Part shown: positions 40,647 to 50,427 of the stretch, piece by piece
Layout of the letters: each line of letters starts with the position of its first letter
How positions within the stretch are numbered: the first letter of the stretch is position 1
Assembly (NCBI RefSeq): GCF_013359905.1
Contig: NZ_JABMCC010000104.1
Span: forward strand, 268,187-332,186
Reading direction: 5' to 3'
Length of the DNA stretch: 64,000 bases
Source: Paenibacillus taichungensis
GTDB taxonomy: Bacteria; Bacillota; Bacilli; Paenibacillales; Paenibacillaceae
The notes under the pieces: generated by a model
Database searches by the model: none
Seen by the model: only the letters and a program-made list of their open reading frames with translations
What the model was told of the DNA's origin: nothing
Position numbers and translations under genes: made by a program

Positions 40647-41039
40647 CCCGATTCCTCCCATTGATTACCTTTGTTTTACCCACAAAAGCACAAAAAAAAG
40701 ACCACGTCATTCGCTTCAGCAATTGCTGAGCGGTACGTGGTCTCTCCCGATCTCCAGACATCATTTTTTTAACTTGTGACTTAATCCTATCACACATTTA
40801 AGGCGGCGTGAAGGCCTGAAATGACACATTATTCAAAAAAATTTCAAAAAGTTGTTCTGCCTGCGGATGGAATTTCAAACTGATCCACTAATCATTTATT
40901 TTTCCTTATAGTGGGTATATGTTTTCTCTTCTCCAGGAAAATAAACCCTGTAAGTTATGCATCATTTTCCACCAATAAATATCATTTATTGTAGAACTTT
41001 ATCGAGAAAGTACAAATGCCCATTTGAAATATAATCCAC
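40647..41039. other. glpK-glpD intergenic region with glpD leader
   Basis: 393 bases without a gene. The left part is the glpD leader with the terminator at 40699-40743. The right part (40800-41039) is AT-rich and should contain the glpD promoter on the minus strand, but I could not assign -35/-10 boxes with confidence. No obvious glpK terminator stands out. Confidence 0.5.
40699..40743 (-). promoter_or_regulatory. glpD leader terminator, predicted GlpP antitermination site
   Basis: On the minus strand a hairpin AGACCACGT/ACGTGGTCT with an inner CGCT-CAGC/GCTG-AGCG stem is followed by an 8-base T-run, 46 bases before the glpD ribosome binding site. A terminator between promoter and coding region is how B. 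subtilis glpD is controlled: GlpP plus glycerol-3-phosphate lets transcription pass. The glpP gene is present 2 kb upstream. Mechanism inferred by homology. Confidence 0.75.
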
Positions 41040-43129
<2,090 letters not shown>

Positions 43130-43260
43130 CTTCGTTCCTCCCGCATAAATCAGATGCCTATATTGTATAGTTCGTATGGTATGAACGGCAAGCAAAGTCA
43201 GGACCGTCAGATTAATTCTTGGCGTGAGACGACGGGGCCATTCTATTTCCTAAACTCAAA

Positions 43261-43306
43261 AAAGCTGTTCATGTTTACCCCAGAAGGAGCATACACAAAC
43301 AGCTTA
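43261..43306 (-). terminator. hairpin with T-run between the ribA-like gene and glpP
   Basis: AAGCTGTT at 43262-43269 and AACAGCTT at 43298-43305 pair, and on the minus strand the stem runs into TTTTTT. It lies 86 bases after the ribA-like stop and 130 bases before glpP. It is either the ribA-like terminator or a leader terminator in front of glpP. Confidence 0.6.
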
Positions 43307-43391
43307 AATTGTCCTGTCTATTGGACAGTATGGCAAACAGGCGTTATGCCAAAATCATATTGAACGATCGATCGGGATCGGGATCAACCTT

Positions 43392-44159
43392 TTAGGCTTG
43401 GGCGTGTGGAAGCAAGGTCTCTTCACCAGCCCATGCATCATTTTCTGCCAAGTGACCGGAACGGCTCACTTTGGTCTGCAAATATTTTTCGTTAAAGGAC
43501 GAACGATCTCCCCACAGTGGCACACGTCCACCCACATTCAGTCCCGCTTCCTGCAAAGCAGCGAGCTTGCGTGGATTGTTGGTGATCAATGTTACGGGAG
43601 CTGTACGAAGTGCCCGCAATACGGCAATGGCATCATCATAATTACGAGCATCGTCTGTAAATCCAAGCTGCAGGTTAGCATCAACGGTATCCAGACCTTC
43701 CTCTTGCAACAGGTATGCCATCGCTTTGCTGAACAGACCGATGCCACGGCCCTCATGGTTTGCCAGATAGAAGAGTGCGCCTGCTCCATGGGCGGCAATC
43801 ATTTTCATCGATTGCTCCAGTTGGAAGCCGCAGTCACAACGTTTGCTACCAAAGATATCGCCCGTATGACAGATGCTGTGCATCCGAATCAACGCTTCCT
43901 GTGCTTCGGCAAACTCACCGTACACCAATACGCTGGATTGCTGACGTTCAGCCAGTTCGGCGGTAGCGAGAGATTCAATCAGCTCGCGGCTTTCCATAGC
44001 TTTCTCCGATTTCATCCAGCTGTACCACTGGAAGGTATGTGTCTCTCCATCAAGATTCACCGGAAGTTTAATCGGTCCAACGAGGTGAATGAATTCTTTT
44101 CCACTCGGAAAAGTCTGAATTTTGGGGGCAAGCAGTTGAATAATATGTGAATTAATCAT
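43392..44159 (-). CDS. ribA: GTP cyclohydrolase II-like protein, stand-alone
   Basis: A 255-residue RibA-type enzyme, which opens GTP in the first step of riboflavin synthesis. Zinc-binding cysteines C97, C108 and C110 in RMHSICHTGDIFGSKRCDCG are intact, followed by LANHEGRGIGLFSKAMAYLL and LITNNPRKLAAL. The block usually reading LGFPxDxRDYGVGAQIL is altered (LGFTDDARNYDDAIAVL). It has an unusual ~85-residue N-terminal part before the catalytic core and no ribB, ribD, ribE or ribH neighbours, nor an FMN riboswitch upstream. It may be a paralogue for another pathway. TAATTTCCTCCT on the complementary strand gives AGGAGGAA before its start. Confidence 0.85.
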   Translation of the reverse strand: MINSHIIQLLAPKIQTFPSGKEFIHLVGPIKLPVNLDGETHTFQWYSWMKSEKAMESRELIESLATAELAERQQSSVLVYGEFAEAQEALIRMHSICHTGDIFGSKRCDCGFQLEQSMKMIAAHGAGALFYLANHEGRGIGLFSKAMAYLLQEEGLDTVDANLQLGFTDDARNYDDAIAVLRALRTAPVTLITNNPRKLAALQEAGLNVGGRVPLWGDRSSFNEKYLQTKVSRSGHLAENDAWAGEETLLPHAQA

Positions 44160-44268
44160 TAGTAATTTCCTCCTGTTAAACCATCTTGGTTATGAATTGA
44201 TTCGCATCCAGACGTAAAATGGATCACTGGATTGCATATCATACGTATCTATATTATTGTCATCATCA

Positions 44269-44343
44269 TTAGTTACTTTATGTAAGCAAGTTTAAAATAA
44301 AAATTATATTGTGTCAAGTAACTTTTGTTTTTAAAGTAACTAA
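44269..44343. promoter_or_regulatory. three AGTAAC-core repeats, candidate operator for the ribA-like gene
   Basis: TTAGTTACTTTA at 44269-44280 has its exact complement TAAAGTAACTAA at 44332-44343, and a third copy of the core, AAGTAACTT, sits between them at 44316-44324. The spacing puts the copies about five turns apart, as for a repressor that loops or binds cooperatively. They lie upstream of the ribA-like gene. The regulator is unknown. Confidence 0.45.
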
Positions 44344-44397
44344 TAAATTTATGATACGTAACCGACACAAATTTGTGTTTCATTTCAGGAATATTGG

Positions 44398-44422
44398 GTA
44401 TGAGTTTATAAACTGCTCATAC
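44398..44422. promoter_or_regulatory. 25-bp dyad upstream of the second ABC importer
   Basis: GTATGAG at 44398-44404 and its exact complement CTCATAC at 44416-44422, with an overlapping perfect palindrome AGTTTATAAACT at 44403-44414. It lies 60 bases before the binding-protein start, a typical operator position. No regulator gene is adjacent to this operon. Confidence 0.45.
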
Positions 44423-44481
44423 ACTTATGTTGTAGTCCATCGCACTTCATGCCTCGAACTTAACGATGAGGGGGTTATCAC

Positions 44482-45756
44482 ATGATCCGCCGGAAAAGAA
44501 CATGCTGGACAGCCATTCTGCTAGTCTGTGTCATGCTGGTGAGCGGATGCTCCATATGGCCGGGACAGAACGATTCATCGAGCAACAAAAAGGTAGCGCT
44601 TACATTGTGGTACTGGAACCGTTCCATCGATGATAAGCTGATTGCCAAGGCCAAGGAAAAGTTCCCCAATATTGAACTGACCGCCCAGAAAATCGGTGGT
44701 GATTTCAAGGCAAAACTCAAAACGACACTCGCTGCGCGCTCAGGTGAGCCCGACATTGTCGCATTGAACGATTGGATCATGGAGCTCTTTCCCAGCGAGG
44801 ACCGTTTCTATAATCTGTATGATCTCGGCGCAGGTGACGTCGAAGACCAATATCTGGATTGGAAATGGAAGCAAGGCGTTACACCGGGTGGACAAATGAT
44901 CGGCTTCCCTATGGATACGGGACCGACAGCCCTCTTCTACCGTGCAGATCTATTTAAAGAGGCCGGATTGCCTTCCGAGCCTGAAGAAGTGGCTCGCCAG
45001 ATCAACAACTGGGATGCCTATTCTGCTGCAGGAGAAAAGATCAAGGAAAAGTTCGGAGGCAAGGTATTTCTAACCGACAATATTGGAACCGTTTACAATC
45101 AAGTGTTATCGCAAGGAACCGAACGGTATTTCCGTCCTGACGGCTCGTTTATCGGCATGGATTCTCCACTCGTCAAGCAGAGCTGGGATACCGCCGTATC
45201 CTTCAAGCAAAAAGGGCTGCTCGCTAATGCAGACGGCTGGACCCCTGGCTGGAACGCAGCGATGAATAATGGTGAGATCGCTTCCTTTGTGGGAGCCGTC
45301 TGGATGAAGCAGGTACTGCAGGAAGCCGCGCCGGATACCTCTGGCAAGTGGCGAGTCACCCGCGCTCCTGGTGGAGACGGCAATAACGGTGGATCATTCC
45401 TGTCCATTTTGAAGTCAAGCAAACATCCAAAAGAAGCGTTCGAAGTCATCCAGTGGCTGCAAAGCCCGGATAACCAACTTGAACAATATAAGACGTTGAA
45501 CCTGTTTCCTTCGGCACCTGGTGTGTTCGATACACCGGCGATGAAAGAAGAAGAACCCTTCTTCGGCGGACAGGCAACAGGGCCTGTATTTGCCGAATCG
45601 GCACAGCATGTGCCCGAGGCTTTCTTTGGTGAACGATACCCTTCGGTGCACAACATCATTACTCGGCGGCTGAATGATATTGCGAAGCAAAATGCCAACC
45701 CGGAGCAGGTCTGGCCTGATACGGTTCACCGTGTTGAGCGGGAGTTACAGCGTTAA
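44482..45756 (+). CDS. extracellular solute-binding lipoprotein of ABC importer (CUT1)
   Basis: A 424-residue family 1 binding protein with signal peptide and lipobox V-S-G-C23. The mature part starts VALTLWYWNRSIDDKLIAKA and contains IGFPMDTGPTALFYRADLFKEAG, a conserved ligand-lobe region, and GEIASFVGAVWMKQVLQE. It is the first gene of a second sugar importer set (45.8 and 46.8 kb permeases) without its own ATPase. Its start follows GAGGGGG. Substrate unknown; a kinase of the gluconate/xylulose family follows the permeases. Confidence 0.93.
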   Translation: MIRRKRTCWTAILLVCVMLVSGCSIWPGQNDSSSNKKVALTLWYWNRSIDDKLIAKAKEKFPNIELTAQKIGGDFKAKLKTTLAARSGEPDIVALNDWIMELFPSEDRFYNLYDLGAGDVEDQYLDWKWKQGVTPGGQMIGFPMDTGPTALFYRADLFKEAGLPSEPEEVARQINNWDAYSAAGEKIKEKFGGKVFLTDNIGTVYNQVLSQGTERYFRPDGSFIGMDSPLVKQSWDTAVSFKQKGLLANADGWTPGWNAAMNNGEIASFVGAVWMKQVLQEAAPDTSGKWRVTRAPGGDGNNGGSFLSILKSSKHPKEAFEVIQWLQSPDNQLEQYKTLNLFPSAPGVFDTPAMKEEEPFFGGQATGPVFAESAQHVPEAFFGERYPSVHNIITRRLNDIAKQNANPEQVWPDTVHRVERELQR

Positions 45757-45801
45757 TTCAGACACTCTAATGAGATGGCAATCCGTAAAGGAGGAATTCA
45801 T

Positions 45802-46752
45802 ATGGCTGTAACCGAACCTCGCCTCACTCCGGATCCGGGGAAGGTAAGTCCGGATTTGGATCGGCAGAAATCACTCTTGTCCCGGATGTGGGAACATCGT
45901 GCACTCTATGTGGCGATCTCCCCGTTTTACATTCTGTTTGCCGTGTTTGGACTGTTTCCAATCGGTTTTTCCTTATATCTGGCCTTTCACAAATGGGATG
46001 GCATTGGTGTGATGACCTATAACGGACTAAACAACTTTAAATATATGCTGACCGATGCTGAATTCTGGCAAGCGGTGGGTAACACGTTCATGATCTGGAT
46101 TTATTCCACCATCCCGATGTTGTTCTTTGCCCTAATCATTGCGTTTCTGCTGCATGCACCTTTTGTGAAGTTCCGTACGCTGTTTCGGGTAGGGTATTTC
46201 TTGCCGAACGTGACGTCCATCGTGGCCGTCGCCATTATCTTCGGTGCCCTATTTGCCAACAACTACGGGTTTCTCAACTATTTGCTCCAGTCCGTCGGGC
46301 TTCCAGTGGTGGAGTGGCTGAACGCGCCATGGGGCATCAAAGTGGCAATCTCCTCCATGGTGGTCTGGCGCTGGACAGGATACAACGCAGTCATCTATCT
46401 GGCCGGACTTCAGAGCATCCCGCAGACATTGTACGAGGCTGCCAAGATTGACGGGGCATCCGGGATACAGTCTTTTTTCCGAATTACGATTCCAATGCTG
46501 CGTCCCGTCATTCTGTTCACTGTGATCACATCAACAATCGGCGGCATGCAGCTATTCACCGAGCCACAAATTCTCGTGGGTAACGATGGCGGCGCAGGTG
46601 CAGCCGGGATGACCATTGTATTGTACCTTTACCGCGAATCTTTCATTAATAACTACTTCGGCTACGGTGCTGCGGTTGGTTGGGGCATGTTCCTCATTAT
46701 CGCCCTGTTCTCGATTGTGAACTGGAAGCTCGTTCAAGGCAAGTCATCCTGA
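45802..46752 (+). CDS. sugar ABC transporter permease 1
   Basis: 316 residues from the ATG at 45802 (AAAGGAGGAATT upstream; an in-frame ATG at 45775 lies before that site and is rejected). Six-helix CUT1 permease with ALYVAISPFYILFAVFGLFP as helix 1 and the EAA loop LYEAAKIDGASGIQSFFRIT. The N-terminal tail (~40 residues) is cytoplasmic and polar. Couples with the next gene. Confidence 0.93.
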   Translation: MAVTEPRLTPDPGKVSPDLDRQKSLLSRMWEHRALYVAISPFYILFAVFGLFPIGFSLYLAFHKWDGIGVMTYNGLNNFKYMLTDAEFWQAVGNTFMIWIYSTIPMLFFALIIAFLLHAPFVKFRTLFRVGYFLPNVTSIVAVAIIFGALFANNYGFLNYLLQSVGLPVVEWLNAPWGIKVAISSMVVWRWTGYNAVIYLAGLQSIPQTLYEAAKIDGASGIQSFFRITIPMLRPVILFTVITSTIGGMQLFTEPQILVGNDGGAGAAGMTIVLYLYRESFINNYFGYGAAVGWGMFLIIALFSIVNWKLVQGKSS

Positions 46753-46773
46753 TGTGACAAGGGGGGAGCGCTC

Positions 46774-47601
46774 ATGACGTCCAAATCTCTCAAATCGCTG
46801 GTGTTGTATATCGGTCTTATCGGGGGCATGCTCATTTCCATGTTCCCGTTCTATTGGCTGATTGTAATGTCTACCCGGACGACGTCCGACATTTATAAGT
46901 TCCCACCTCAGCTCTGGTTCGGGGGCGAACTGTGGAACAATATCAGTCGGGTGCTTCAGCAGATTGATTTCTGGGGCGCATTCATGAATACGTTGTTTGT
47001 GTCGGGCTTGGTGACGGTACTGGTACTGTTTTTTGATTCACTGGCAGGGTTTGCGTTTGCGAAGTTTGAATTCCCGGGTAAAAAATGGCTCTTCGTCCTG
47101 CTGCTCGCCACCATGATGGTGCCTTCCCAGCTGTCGCTGGTCCCTTCCTTCGTGCTCATGGCCACGTTCGGATGGGTCGGTTCCTTCAAAGCCCTCATTA
47201 TTCCGGGCATGGTGAACGCCTTCGGCATCTTCTGGATTCGCCAATATGCCACGGAGTCCATACCGAATGACCTGCTGGACGCCGGGCGAATCGATGGCTG
47301 TAATTTTTTCCGGCTCTATTGGAATGTAGCGTTGCCCATTCTGCGGCCTGCGTTTGCTTTCCTCGGTGCGTTCACATTTATTGGCGTATGGAATGATTAT
47401 CTCTGGCCCCTGATCGTCCTGACAGATGCACGAAAGTATACACTGCAGATTGCGTTGTCTCAATTAAACGGACTGTACAATACGGATTACGCGATGGTTA
47501 TTGCGGGTACATTGCTGGCTGTTATTCCGCTGATCGTGATGTTCCTGTTCATCAGCCGCCAGTTTATCTCCGATATTGCCGCAGGAGCTGTAAAGGATTA
47601 G
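46774..47601 (+). CDS. carbohydrate ABC transporter permease 2
   Basis: A 275-residue CUT1 permease: helix 1 LVLYIGLIGGMLISMFPFYWL, EAA loop DLLDAGRIDGCNFFRLYWNV, and the GVWNDYLWPLIVLTD hallmark. The EAA Glu-Ala-Ala is changed to Asp-Ala-Gly, tolerable variation in this family. GGGGGGAG precedes the start, 21 bases after permease 1. No terminator is obvious before the kinase gene 129 bases on. Confidence 0.93.
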   Translation: MTSKSLKSLVLYIGLIGGMLISMFPFYWLIVMSTRTTSDIYKFPPQLWFGGELWNNISRVLQQIDFWGAFMNTLFVSGLVTVLVLFFDSLAGFAFAKFEFPGKKWLFVLLLATMMVPSQLSLVPSFVLMATFGWVGSFKALIIPGMVNAFGIFWIRQYATESIPNDLLDAGRIDGCNFFRLYWNVALPILRPAFAFLGAFTFIGVWNDYLWPLIVLTDARKYTLQIALSQLNGLYNTDYAMVIAGTLLAVIPLIVMFLFISRQFISDIAAGAVKD

Positions 47602-47640
47602 GGATAGCGCATTTTGATCCATCCCTCAAGTCTGATATTC

Positions 47641-47707
47641 TTATCTATAGATAAATACCAGATGCCATATAAGTTGGATGAATAAACAGCATTCATTTAA
47701 CTTATAT
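47641..47707. promoter_or_regulatory. two dyads upstream of the gluconokinase-like gene
   Basis: TTATCTATAGATAA at 47641-47654 is a perfect 14-base palindrome. It is followed by a longer imperfect inverted repeat whose 17-base arms lie at 47667-47683 (ATATAAGTTGGATGAAT) and 47691-47707, matching at 15 of 17 positions. Both lie between permease 2 and the kinase, so the kinase may have its own operator-controlled promoter, or the second may be a processing hairpin. Confidence 0.4.
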
Positions 47708-47730
47708 ATTCAAGAAAGAGGGATGACAAA

Positions 47731-49281
47731 ATGGCTTCTTCACCCTATATGATCGGCGTAGATATCGGCACCACCTCCACCAAGGCCGTCCTGTTCGAAG
47801 AGAACGGAACCATTGTGGCTCAAGGCGGTGCCGATTACCCGCTGTATACCCCTACTCCTGCGATTGCAGAGCAGGATGCAGAAGATATTTTCAAAGCGGT
47901 AGTAGACTCGGTTAAACAAGCGACCTCCAAGGCCGGCATCAAACCGGATGAAATCCTGTTTGTATCGTTCAGTTCAGCCATGCACAGCATTCTGCCTGTT
48001 GATGAACACGGCAAACCACTGATGCGGGCGATGACTTGGGCAGACAATCGCAGTGCCGAGTGGACAGAAGCACTCAAAACCGAAATGAACGGTCACGAAA
48101 TCTATTTGAGAACCGGTACACCGATTCATCCGATGTCACCTCTGACCAAAATCATGTGGCTAACCAGAGATCAACCGGAACTGTTCAAACAGACTCACAA
48201 ATTTATTTCAATGAAAGAATACGTATTTTATAAATTGTTCTCCGAGTATGTAATTGACCACTCCATGGCCTCTGCCACAGGGATGATGAATCTCGAAAAG
48301 CTCGACTGGGACGAGGAAGCTCTCCATGTCGCAGGCATCACTCCGGATCACCTGTCCCGCCTCGTGCCGACGACACATGTACTTAAGAAAGGCTTGAATC
48401 CTGAGTATGCCAAGGAGATGGGTATTGCGGATTCGACACCATTTGTCATCGGGGCAAGTGACGGCGTGCTCTCCAATCTTGGCGTTAACGCCATTGATCC
48501 AGGCGTCGTAGCGGTTACCATCGGGACCAGCGGAGCGATTCGTACCGTCGTGGACAAGCCGGTCACCGATCCGAAAGGGCGTTTCTTCTGTTATGCGCTC
48601 ACTGAGGATGCGTGGGTGATTGGCGGTCCGGTCAACAATGGCGGGGTTATATTCCGTTGGATTCGGGATGAGTTTGCGGCATCCGAGGTAGAGACAGCGA
48701 AACGACTCGGAATTGATCCGTATGAAGTATTAACCCGCGTCGCCGAAAATGTACCTCCAGGCTCGGAAGGCCTGCTGTTCCATCCGTACATGACGGGTGA
48801 GCGGGCCCCACTCTGGAATCCGAATGCACGTGGTTCATTCTTCGGCCTGACGCTGCATCATAAGAAGGAGCATATGATTCGCGCTGCTCTTGAAGGTGTC
48901 TTGTTTAACCTGTACACCGTCATGCTGGCGATTGAAGAGAAAATCGGGCGTCCCAAAAAGATTCAGGCGACTGGCGGCTTCGCCCGCTCTGAGCTGTGGC
49001 GACAGATGATGGCTGATATTTTTGACCAGGATGTCATCATTCCTGAAAGTATCGAAAGCTCCTGCCTTGGGGCAGCAGTGTTAGGGCTTTATGCTCTTGG
49101 GCGCATCGATTCCCTCAGCGCCGTCTCCGGCATGATTGGATCGACCCATCGTCATCAGCCAGACCCGGATAGCGTTCGCATCTATCGTGAACTGCTGCCG
49201 ATCTTCATCCGCATCTCCCGCAAATTCGAAGAAGAGTATGCGGATATTGCGGCTTTTCAGAATAAGACGATGCAGAAGTGA
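47731..49281 (+). CDS. gntK: gluconokinase-like FGGY kinase
   Basis: A 516-residue sugar kinase resembling B. subtilis GntK (513 residues), which phosphorylates gluconate to 6-phosphogluconate. N-terminal MIGVDIGTTSTKAVLFEENG, AMTWADNRSAEWTEAL, DHSMASATGMMNLEKLDWD, IGASDGVLSNLGVNAI, VTIGTSGAIRT and the FGGY C-terminal block IQATGGFARSELWRQMMADIF. An AAGAAAGAGGGATGA ribosome binding site precedes the ATG. The gene may belong with the upstream importer, making a gluconate- or aldonate-type substrate possible, or be its own unit. No gntR, gntP or gntZ nearby. Confidence 0.88.
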   Translation: MASSPYMIGVDIGTTSTKAVLFEENGTIVAQGGADYPLYTPTPAIAEQDAEDIFKAVVDSVKQATSKAGIKPDEILFVSFSSAMHSILPVDEHGKPLMRAMTWADNRSAEWTEALKTEMNGHEIYLRTGTPIHPMSPLTKIMWLTRDQPELFKQTHKFISMKEYVFYKLFSEYVIDHSMASATGMMNLEKLDWDEEALHVAGITPDHLSRLVPTTHVLKKGLNPEYAKEMGIADSTPFVIGASDGVLSNLGVNAIDPGVVAVTIGTSGAIRTVVDKPVTDPKGRFFCYALTEDAWVIGGPVNNGGVIFRWIRDEFAASEVETAKRLGIDPYEVLTRVAENVPPGSEGLLFHPYMTGERAPLWNPNARGSFFGLTLHHKKEHMIRAALEGVLFNLYTVMLAIEEKIGRPKKIQATGGFARSELWRQMMADIFDQDVIIPESIESSCLGAAVLGLYALGRIDSLSAVSGMIGSTHRHQPDPDSVRIYRELLPIFIRISRKFEEEYADIAAFQNKTMQK

Positions 49282-49314
49282 CTTGCTACGGCAACGAATC
49301 GCTGCACGTTAAAG

Positions 49315-49353
49315 AGGGCCATCCCACTATGTCTATGACATATGGGTGGCCCT
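49315..49353 (+). terminator. terminator after the gluconokinase-like gene
   Basis: AGGGCCATCCCA pairs with TGGGTGGCCCT across a 16-base loop and is followed by TCTTC. It starts 33 bases after the stop. Confidence 0.75.
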
Positions 49354-49511
49354 TCTTCATGTACTTTTTTTGTACAAATACCCCAAGTACCATAGTTGCA
49401 TTGCCCACCACACCATCAGCAATGGTGACATGATATACAAGATAGATAATGAAGTATCTCATTAAAAAGAACTAGAAAAGAATGTATGCATCCATATGCT
49501 AACTATTGCAA

Positions 49512-49886
49512 TCATCCATTATATTTGCTGAATGCATCCTTATCTGCCTGCACATTTTCCAAATATACAATCTTCCCCGCCTCATTCACACGAGCGATAT
49601 CGATGCCTGTTTTGGCATACACCGTTCCGTCCGCAGCTTGTCCGCATACCGCCCAGTTTGTTTGATAGCTACCGTCCGGCTGAAGCTTCCATTGGTCCCA
49701 CATGTGTTTCACATCGCTATTGTATTCATAGAAAGCTTTCATAAAACCATCGAATCCTGTTCTGCTGGTTCCATTAAGCACAATCTCAGCATCCGGTGTA
49801 AACAGGGACAATAGATCCTGCATCGCGCGTTCGTCAGTACGGGAAGCGTCAAATAGACGGAAATAGTTGTTTAACAAGGTAGTCAT
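49512..49886 (-). CDS. SnoaL/NTF2-like fold protein
   Basis: A 124-residue protein of the nuclear transport factor 2/SnoaL cone fold: LNNYFRLFDASRTDERAMQD, LFTPDAEIVLNGTSRTGFDGF, and CGQAADGTVYAKTGIDIAR. AGGAGGAA precedes the ATG at 49886. The fold covers isomerases, dehydratases and binding proteins, so the role cannot be named. It is divergent from an ArsR-type regulator with repeated operator-like sites between, so likely its regulated target. Confidence 0.82.
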   Translation of the reverse strand: MTTLLNNYFRLFDASRTDERAMQDLLSLFTPDAEIVLNGTSRTGFDGFMKAFYEYNSDVKHMWDQWKLQPDGSYQTNWAVCGQAADGTVYAKTGIDIARVNEAGKIVYLENVQADKDAFSKYNG

Positions 49887-49925
49887 GGGTATTCCTCCTG
49901 AGGTATATAAGCCGATTTCGATTTA

Positions 49926-50010
49926 AGTTCGAAAAATTTCAAACTAACTGAGATGAAATGTAACATACTTTCTGCATCAATAACAACCATCAGTTCGAAA
50001 AAATTCAAAC
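49926..50010. promoter_or_regulatory. two 19-base repeats, candidate ArsR operators
   Basis: AGTTCGAAAAATTTCAAAC at 49926-49944 and AGTTCGAAAAAATTCAAAC at 49992-50010 differ at one base. Each is an imperfect dyad of GTTCGAA and TTCAAAC. They flank the divergent promoters of the NTF2-like gene and the ArsR gene. Two near-identical sites 66 bases apart strongly suggest binding by the neighbouring ArsR-type protein. Confidence 0.6.
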
Positions 50011-50047
50011 ATTGAAAGAGCTTGTCGAATATGCTACCGTCATAGAT

Positions 50048-50365
50048 ATGAAAACTCCAACGATACCTATGGCTTCGGAATTGAATCTGACCACGGTCTG
50101 CAACGCACTCGGTGATCCGGTACGGATGAAAATTGCACACTGTCTGGCCAGCTCTGGGGAGAAAAACTGTTCCGCCTTCGAAGTAGACCATATTTCCAAA
50201 TCAACGTTGTCTCATCACATCAAAATCTTACGTGAAGCAGGCCTTATCCGGCCTCGCATTGAAGGCAAACAGCACTTTTATTCTCTGCGAAAAGAAGATT
50301 TGAACTCCCGTTTTCCAGGTCTTGTTGAACTGATTCTGAATACAACCAAGGAATATGTACATTAA
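50048..50365 (+). CDS. ArsR family transcriptional regulator
   Basis: A 105-residue winged-helix protein: LNLTTVCNALGDPVRMKIAHCL, FEVDHISKSTLSHHIKILREAGLIRPRIEGKQHFYSL, the ArsR recognition helix and wing. The Cys residues near ALGDPVR and in NCSAFE do not form a clear metal site, so it may respond to another signal. Start uncertain: ATG 50048 or 50069; an upstream in-frame TTG at 50012 lacks a ribosome site. Divergent from the NTF2-like gene. Confidence 0.85.
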   Translation: MKTPTIPMASELNLTTVCNALGDPVRMKIAHCLASSGEKNCSAFEVDHISKSTLSHHIKILREAGLIRPRIEGKQHFYSLRKEDLNSRFPGLVELILNTTKEYVH

Positions 50366-50427
50366 GGAAAATGAAGCTTAATCATGCGATCCATCATCTT
50401 ATCGATTGTATAAAGGAGGTTTATTTC

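Larger units (their letters stand above)
44160..44481. other. AT-rich divergent region between the ribA-like gene and an ABC importer
   Basis: 322 bases without a gene. It holds three AGTAACT/AGTTACT motifs (44269-44343) and a separate dyad near the importer (44398-44422), both described on their own. No FMN riboswitch conserved elements and no small ORF with a ribosome binding site are visible. Confidence 0.5.

Noticed and set aside
43398..44150. 250-codon open frame antisense to the GTP cyclohydrolase II-like gene
   Set aside because: Shadow of a gene with intact zinc-site motifs; the antisense product shows no family features.
44160..44481. FMN riboswitch before the ribA-like gene
   Set aside because: None of the conserved RFN-element blocks are present; the region is AT-rich with repeated AGTAAC motifs.
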